Assembly: GCA_010909165.1 (NCBI GenBank)
Contig: VJWM01000011.1
Location: 558,001-622,000 of the forward strand
DNA: 64,000 nt
DNA from: Anthoceros angustus
Taxonomy: Eukaryota > Streptophyta > Anthocerotopsida > Anthocerotales > Anthocerotaceae
Direction: 5' to 3'
The notes under the pieces were generated by a model. It searched no databases. It saw only the letters and a list, made by a program, of their open reading frames with translations, and had not been told where the DNA came from. Position numbers and translations under genes: made by a program. Of the stretch, positions 58,031-64,000 are shown in pieces. How positions within the stretch are numbered: the stretch's first letter is position 1; every line of letters begins with the position of its first letter.

Positions 58031-60904
58031 TCAGCCTTGCTTCTCATCCCCAACCAGAAAGCTATGCACCAGACCATTGTTATCCGTCCACCAACTCTGA
58101 CCAGGCTGCTTGACTGCCCTGATTCTTGTCCTCCTCGCCTGAATCTCCTCTGCCTGCTCCCACATCTGGGCACCAATATATATGTTGGACATCAAAATAT
58201 GTGCTGCAACGTCTTCCTCTTCTAGCTTCACTGCTTCACTGAAGGCAGTGCATCCCACCTCCACGTTGCTCCACTTCTGACAAGCACCCAACAAGGTATG
58301 CCAAACTGGAGCATCGGGCAACATAGGCATTGATCTTACCAAAGCTAGGGCTTCATCCAGCTGTCCTGCTCGCCCCAGAAGATCCACCATGCATGTGTAG
58401 TGCTCCTCCGTAGGACTGATGCCATACTCTCTGCTCATAGCCTTAAAGTCCTCCCATCCCCTCTCCACTAGACCCACATGACTGCATACTGTGAGTACAC
58501 TAAGGAATGTGACGCCATCTGGCTGCATGCCATCCTCTTTCATGTTGTGGACCAAGTCGAAGACCACGTCAGTCTCTCCTTGACAACTGTAGCCTGCGAT
58601 CAGCGCATTCCAGGTGACGAGGTTTCTTTCAGGAAGCGCATCAAACACCTGCTGCGCATCAACCATGCTTCCAGACTTTCCGTACATGTTAATTAAACTG
58701 CCAGCCACGAACAGATTGGCTTGAAGGCCTTGTTCTACAATCTGTGCATGTAGTTGCTTTCCCAAACACAAAGCTGCCACATTTGCACATGCCTGCAGGA
58801 GACACACAAACGTCATGGAATCAGGTACAGCCATGCCTTCTTCAAGCATAGCACTGTATACACGAAGGGCTTCCTGACCCATGCCCTGCTTCGAATATCC
58901 TGCTATTAGGGCAGTCCACGTTACAAGATCCTTGTGTAGAAGTTTATCAAACACCATCCGAGCATCTTCCATGCTGCCGCACTTCGCATACATATTCACC
59001 AAACTGCTGGCCACAAACACATCAGCTTCATGCTCTCCTTCTCTTATCTGTGTGTGAAGCTGCTTCCCAAACTCCAGAGCTGAGGTGCCCACGCTTGCAC
59101 ATGCCTGTAGGACGGACACAAATGTAACTCCATTGGGTACAGCGATGTCCTGTTCTCGCATAGCACTGTAGAGACAGAGGGCTTCCTGCCCCATGCCCTG
59201 CTGGGAATACCCTGCTATCATGGCGTTCCACGTCACCACATGTTTTTGACCAAGGCCATCGAACACCCTCTGAGCATCCTCCAAGCTGCCGCACTTTGCG
59301 TACATGTTCACCAAACTGCTAGCTACAAACACATCAGCTTCAAGTCCCTGTTCTCCAATCTGTGCATGAAGCTGCTTTCCCTTCTCCAAGGCCAGGGCCC
59401 CAACACCTGCACATGCCTGTAGGAGGCACACCAACGCCGTGGAATCCAGTACAACAATGCCTTCCTTTTGCATGGCACTGTGAAGACGAAGGGCTTCCTG
59501 CCCCTTGCCTTGCTGAGAATACCCAGCAATCAAGGCAGTCCAAGTCACCACATCTTTTTGACCAAGTTTATCAAAAACTCTCTGAGCGTCTTCCAAGCTG
59601 CCACACTGTGCATACATGTTCACCAAACTGTTGGCTACAAAACCATGGGCTTCACATCCTAGTTCTCTGATGTGTGCATGAAGCAGCTTCCCCTTCTCCA
59701 AAGCTGGAGTGCCCACACTTGCACATGCCTGTAGGAGACACACAAATGTCACAGAATCAGGTTCATGGATGCCTTCTTCAAGCATGGCACTGTAGAGACG
59801 AAGGGCTTCCTTGCCCATGCCCTGCTGGGAATACCCGGCTATCATGGTGGTCCACGTGATCACATCTTTGTGACCAAGCCCGTCAAAGACTCTCTGAGCC
59901 TCTTCCAAGCTGCCACACTTTGCATACATGTCCACCAAGCAGCTGCAAACGAACAAATTAGGCTGAACGCCACTGGCTAACACATCAGCATGCACTTGCT
60001 GCCCAGTTTTCAAGTCTGATCGCCTTGCACAAGCCTGAAGGGCTGCTACGAACACATATCCATCTGGCTTCACACCTGACCTGCGCATCCTATGATACAA
60101 TGCTATCGCCTGCTTGTCTTGTCCATGTTTAATATGCGCAGAGATGACGCCAGACCACGTGAAAGAATCCGGTTCGGCAATGGCTTCAAACGCATCCATC
60201 GCGTCTTGCAACCTTCCATGAGATGCATACATTCGCAGAATGTGGAAGCCCAGGAACGTATCTGACTGGTAGCCCTTTGCCACCGTGCAAGCGTGGACAC
60301 GGCGACCCAGAACAAGATCCTTTTTGACCACACATTTCTTCAGGACATTATACAAGAGAGATTTGGAGATGGAACGGTATGTCTGCACCAGAACCTCCAA
60401 GGCCTCAACAGCCTCAGTGAGACGGCCCTCGTGACACAGCTTGCTCACTTTTTCCGCCGTCACGCCACTATTGTCACCTGCAGGCCTGCGAGAGTCAGGA
60501 TCATCCGGTGACCTCCGGTCGGAGGCACACCCACCCATCCCCATATCCTGATCAGCAAACTGCACATCCATCCAACCCGGCTTGTAGAAGTCGTTCAACC
60601 AGAGGACCTCCTGGGACTGCTTGTGCCGGAAATCAGGCAAACGCACACTCTTCTTCTTACTTTGCCTGTTCCCACGCCCAAATGTTAGGTCCCCAACAAC
60701 TTGTCGCCCACCACCCTCGCTGGTCGCTGTCTCTCCAGCCAAACGAGCTATTGGCTGTCTTGCAATGGTGCCGCATCTCCCGACTTGGTTGTGCGCCAAC
60801 GGTTGGTTCTTCCAAGCCTGCCGAGCTGTAGCTCTTCCTAGAACACTCGTTACCCCAGCAGCCATAGCTCGCAGGAGCGCGTGCGGAGATATGGCAAATT
60901 GCAT
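58031..60904 (-). CDS. PPR-C: long intronless PLS-class PPR protein ending in the E2 region, no DYW domain
   Basis: 957 residues in one exon from ATG 60904; a TTG three codons earlier is not a likely start. The first ~60 residues are Ala/Arg-rich (LLRAMAAGVTSVLGRATARQ), typical of organelle targeting. A pre-repeat block (SVRLPDFRHKQSQEVLWLND, FYKPGWMD) matches PPR-A and PPR-B, so the three are paralogues. About twenty PPR motifs of P, L and S type follow (CSCLVDMYAKCGSLEEAQRV; KDVVTWTALIAGYSQQG), then E1 and E2 (HYTCMVDLLGRAGQLDEAL; GLVHSFLVGDEKQG*). The stop falls exactly where a DYW domain would begin. Several P-type motifs carry Thr at position 5 with Asp last, a combination that usually reads G. 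If it edits RNA it would need a deaminase supplied by a partner. The gene is undamaged. Confidence 0.93.
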   Translation of the reverse strand: MQFAISPHALLRAMAAGVTSVLGRATARQAWKNQPLAHNQVGRCGTIARQPIARLAGETATSEGGGRQVVGDLTFGRGNRQSKKKSVRLPDFRHKQSQEVLWLNDFYKPGWMDVQFADQDMGMGGCASDRRSPDDPDSRRPAGDNSGVTAEKVSKLCHEGRLTEAVEALEVLVQTYRSISKSLLYNVLKKCVVKKDLVLGRRVHACTVAKGYQSDTFLGFHILRMYASHGRLQDAMDAFEAIAEPDSFTWSGVISAHIKHGQDKQAIALYHRMRRSGVKPDGYVFVAALQACARRSDLKTGQQVHADVLASGVQPNLFVCSCLVDMYAKCGSLEEAQRVFDGLGHKDVITWTTMIAGYSQQGMGKEALRLYSAMLEEGIHEPDSVTFVCLLQACASVGTPALEKGKLLHAHIRELGCEAHGFVANSLVNMYAQCGSLEDAQRVFDKLGQKDVVTWTALIAGYSQQGKGQEALRLHSAMQKEGIVVLDSTALVCLLQACAGVGALALEKGKQLHAQIGEQGLEADVFVASSLVNMYAKCGSLEDAQRVFDGLGQKHVVTWNAMIAGYSQQGMGQEALCLYSAMREQDIAVPNGVTFVSVLQACASVGTSALEFGKQLHTQIREGEHEADVFVASSLVNMYAKCGSMEDARMVFDKLLHKDLVTWTALIAGYSKQGMGQEALRVYSAMLEEGMAVPDSMTFVCLLQACANVAALCLGKQLHAQIVEQGLQANLFVAGSLINMYGKSGSMVDAQQVFDALPERNLVTWNALIAGYSCQGETDVVFDLVHNMKEDGMQPDGVTFLSVLTVCSHVGLVERGWEDFKAMSREYGISPTEEHYTCMVDLLGRAGQLDEALALVRSMPMLPDAPVWHTLLGACQKWSNVEVGCTAFSEAVKLEEEDVAAHILMSNIYIGAQMWEQAEEIQARRTRIRAVKQPGQSWWTDNNGLVHSFLVGDEKQG

Positions 60905-61231
60905 GAATTTCAATCAGCCTCATCAGCGGACATTCAATATCTGTGGAATACATCGACAACCGTGTCACAACACGCATTGTGCTGTAGTTGTGACTTCCAG
61001 CTCCTCCAAAAAAGACGGCTGTATAAGATGGTTGTGGGAGAAGAAGCTGGACTGAAGCATCAGCATCAGATCGTGTGTAGGCGCTTCCTTACCTTTTCCC
61101 ACGCAAGAACTCTAATATAGTTGAACGTGGCCAGTACATATGCATGTATGTACATACATATCTAGCTGCCCAACTCAACTACAGGTCGAGTTAACTAACC
61201 AGCATCCAGGGTAAAAGAGGGGACAGGGTTT
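60905..61231. other. divergent promoter interval between PPR-C and the PsbP-domain gene
   Basis: The two genes point away from each other across about 330 bp. ATGTATGTACATACATA at 61,140-61,158 is a short palindromic AT-rich run. No other feature seen. Confidence 0.45.
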
Positions 61232-63216
61232 ATGTCTATGGCAAGGACGAGCACGACAGCAGCAGCAGCGATGGCGTCGCTCGCCTCCTGCTCATCCTTA
61301 TCTGCAACATCCCTAGGGTGAGCAAATGCAGTACCTAGTTGCCGGGCCAATTTTTGTTTCCTTCTGGAATGTGGGTCCAGGGGCTTACAGAATCCGGCTA
61401 CTCTGCATTTCAGTCGTGTCTCAGGGTCCAGAGAGAACGTGGAGACCGGCCGACCTTGGGGGTCAAGGTTCTGTGGGGCGAAGCTTCGTTCCAGACCTGC
61501 ATTTTTCTGTCAGGCATGCCATGGCTTTGACGATGAAGGAAAGCAGACTACACAGAGATGGGCAACTGAGTGGCCGCGCAGACAAGTTATTTTCGGAGGG
61601 GCTTCAGCCTTCCTGGCTCTTGCCAATGTCACAGATTCGGCATCAGCCGAAACTTCAGATGGTCAGTAAGCTTTTGTTCGTTGCACCGGTGGTGTCTGGG
61701 TAATGTGGACTCAGCATGTCTGACGCATTTGATATGCAATGCACGCTGGTTTCTGATCCTTGATCCTCGAACTTATGCTAGGATCTTTGTGGACCTTTCA
61801 GGACCTGTAACTGTGGAACCATCACTTGCTTTGCAGGTTGACGAGCTAAATGCTTGCTCCTATGTGTACCCAACAAGGTCACCTCGGGGCTCTCTGAAAC
61901 TGAACTGGTATACCTCTTTCCGGAACACCATGGGATTGTGCTGTCTATCTCGGAATCCCCCCTTTCTGATGTGAATCTGTTGGATCTCAGGGTTGAATCA
62001 AGAAAGCCAGAGCGATACTCTTCTGCTGCACCCCTGACACGTGAGTTTTGGCTTCACCGCTGGTCTCTCTTCCAGTGGGCTCCGTCTTATGCTGTTTGCG
62101 TGCTGTGGCAATAGCGGATGCTCGTCAACGCATTGTCTCCGAGCGATTTGATTACAAAAACAACGTTGTCATATCTGTTGCGGTGAGTAGGCAGTCCTGC
62201 TGCTGGTGGCGAAATGTTTGGCACCTAAGGTTAGGCAATTTTGTATCTGTCTGATTCCTGTTGCACTGTATTCTGGATTAGGTTGGCCCCCCAAACTTTA
62301 CATTCTTGAAGTCGAAAGACTCGAGCACCTGGGATGCCAAAGATGTTGCTCGTTCGGTTCTCTCTGACAAATCTACTTCGGTATACATGCCTCGTACTCT
62401 CCTCCTGCGTGGCTTTATTTTACAAGGTGGGCTTCAACTAACGCGCCGTTCCACTGTGGCTACAGAGAATGACAAGTGGTCAACGAGTGGTTGAAGTGGC
62501 GATTCTGGATGCACACAGCCAAGTGGTAATCACACTAGACTATTGCCTTCCCTCTGTTGCTATGGTGCTAGGAATTCTATCTTGCTTCACTGCATTGGAA
62601 GCAGGCAGTCCCCTTCTCCTCTCTTTCCCTTTCCGGACCACAGGTTCTATCAGCTCACTAAGGCTGATGTTTCCTCAGATTGATGGCGTGACGTATTGGT
62701 ACTACGAATATCTGACGCAGAAGTCGCCTACAACTGCTGTAAGCTCTGTGGTGGGAAGGAACACTTCGCAACTACTGTGGGCCTGTGTCATTACTTCTTC
62801 CACCTCACCAGAACAATTGTATCTTTGGCAGGTGTACTCTGCAGATGTATACCGGCATTCCCTAGCTGCCAGCGCCGAGAGGGAAGGTCAGCGAAAGTGT
62901 GAACCTAAAGCTGCGAGTTCCGGTTCCTTGTCGCATCAGATTTGCTGATGACTTGTTGGGTGGTATTTGGGTCCAGGCTACTTGTACTCTATAAACGCTT
63001 CCGCCCTTGATACACGATGGAACACAGTACGCTACATTAATCCTTCTACTGCTGAAGTGGGTTCCTGAGTCAGGTGTTTGTGACATGGTCTTGACTGCGT
63101 GATCTCCCCTCTTGCAGATGGGACCTCTGCTGAATCCGTGCGTGGCGTCATTCCGTTTAACGCCCCCGACAGAAGAATATGTCCCACCCTACAAAGACCC
63201 ATGGCGATTTTGGTGA
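61232..63216 (+). CDS. PsbP-domain-containing protein, thylakoid lumen (PPD5-like)
   Basis: Nuclear gene for a lumenal PsbP-fold protein related to Arabidopsis PPD5; PPD5 mutants show developmental defects, but the biochemical role is unsettled. Eleven exons: 61232-61317, 61414-61661, 61802-61907, 61991-62040, 62115-62182, 62282-62380, 62466-62525, 62679-62738, 62832-62886, 62977-63026, 63118-63216, giving 326 residues. The presequence is bipartite: a Ser/Ala-rich plastid part, then a twin-arginine lumenal signal (WPRRQVIFGGASAFLALAN, cleavage likely after ASA), pointing to the Tat pathway. Mature blocks: VDELNACSYVYP, WVESRKPERYSSAAPL, ARQRIVSERFDY, VGPPNFTFLKSKD, YWYYEYLTQKSP, YLYSINASALDTRW, SFRLTPPTEEYVPPYKDPW. 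The ATG at 61232 gives the whole presequence; a second ATG lies two codons on. Confidence 0.93.
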
Positions 63217-64000
63217 CACATAGCTAACTTCCTTCACGACCGTCTTCATGAGAAACAGCAATTTTCTTAGAGCAGGTAGTCACCAGCTCATCCATCTAAG
63301 AATTGACCCATCCAACACCATGGAGCTGTGACCTCATGCGTCTCTCGTCATGCGCATCTTCTCTTCGGAGCTAGTTACATGATGCTACTCAGAATCTAGG
63401 AGTTCCTTATCAGCAGGTTGGGTGGTTGTTGGGCCTTGTATTGTCTTAGATGCAAAGGTGTAAGTGACGAAGGTGTAGAAGGCCAGGTTGATGGTACTCA
63501 GCACTACCAGCATCTAGTAGAACCGCAGCAGTGGCAGGTTGACTGTATGCTCAGCCCTTCCAGCATCCAGTAGAACCGCAGGAGAGCAGGACGACGATCC
63601 AGACACTTCGATTGGGTATAGCGAGACAGTTTGCTTCAAGGAATATGAAAAGAAGCATCTGGTTAAAGAAGATCCACGTATGTTCTCAGACGTCCTCTTA
63701 CCTCCCCACCCGGTACGTTGTGACCGGCACGACTCATCTCACCCCTTATAGCCGGTCCCGTCGACACGCTCGGCCTCGTCACCCCCCATCCCTTAAATGG
63801 AAGGCCCAATCTTGGTCCCGGTCCGCAACGCCGTGATCCATGCCTTATGAGTACATTTAGCAGCACCGTGACCGATGTATTATGTAGGGTTCACAAGGGC
63901 TACCAGGGCCGCGGGTCCGTCCGGCGTGTCTGGGCGTCTACCCACGGCTCCGTCGGGCGAATTCGATGTCGAATACGAAACGATGTTTTTCTGAAGTAAG
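63217..64000. other. no gene recognised; short direct repeat
   Basis: A ~51-bp direct repeat (CAGCATC.AGTAGAACCGCAG) lies at 63,489-63,590. A plus-strand frame at 63,539-63,751 is open but unlike any family I know. It may be the 3' flank of the PsbP gene plus the start of an unidentified feature beyond the window. Confidence 0.4.

Overview
The window is nuclear DNA of a seed-free land plant. The evidence is the gene set (plastid quinolinate phosphoribosyltransferase, galactokinase of the GHMP family, plastid monodehydroascorbate reductase, lumenal PsbP-domain protein, ASF1), GT-AG introns of only about 50-130 bp throughout, and a family of PLS-class pentatricopeptide repeat (PPR) editing factors. 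The C-terminal DYW domains of these PPR genes end in G-R-P instead of D-Y-W. That variant is known from hornworts, lycophytes and ferns and is associated with U-to-C organelle RNA editing. The short introns fit a compact lycophyte or hornwort genome better than a fern, but the species cannot be fixed from the sequence.

Layout: 0.6-5.9 kb holds two intact minus-strand genes, QPT (10 exons) and GALK (13 exons, one with a GC donor). 6.1-7.3 kb is a broken copy of the 5' end of the phytanoyl-CoA-dioxygenase-like gene at 40.5 kb. 7.8-11.1 kb is PPR-A, frameshifted, followed to 16 kb by three further tandem copies of its DYW cassette and 3' flank. 17,062-32,122 is one Ty3/Gypsy chromovirus (minus strand, target duplication ATGTT). 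It contains a CACTA-type insertion in its gag (right end at 25,681) and a gag-only Copia element in its right LTR (27,508-31,969, target duplication GACCC). A small segment of its integrase is inverted in place. Removing this nest puts PPR-A's array and its paralogue PPR-B (33.4-36.4 kb, also frameshifted) under 2 kb apart, so they are tandem duplicates later split by transposon insertion.

36.4-39.6 kb is rearranged repeat DNA: minisatellites, an inverted LTR-like pair and PPR fragments. Then follow an intact PHYHD1-like dioxygenase gene (40.5-42.1 kb) flanked by inverted repeats, a plastid MDAR gene carrying a 988-bp internal tandem duplication (42.8-46.7 kb), and a DOXC-type 2OG-Fe(II) oxygenase (47.4-49.1 kb, minus). 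49.2-55.5 kb holds repeats and relics (non-LTR endonuclease-like segment, HflX, LRR). ASF1 (55.8-56.8 kb, minus), an intact long PPR gene without DYW domain (58.0-60.9 kb, minus) and a PsbP-domain gene (61.2-63.2 kb) close the window.

The most notable things are the G-R-P DYW cassettes and their tandem amplification. Five tandem duplications in this window, in two unrelated genes, share short microhomology (4-8 bp) at the new junction. Many differences between duplicate copies are 1-3 base gaps, so incomplete assembly polishing must be kept in mind before calling PPR-A and PPR-B dead.
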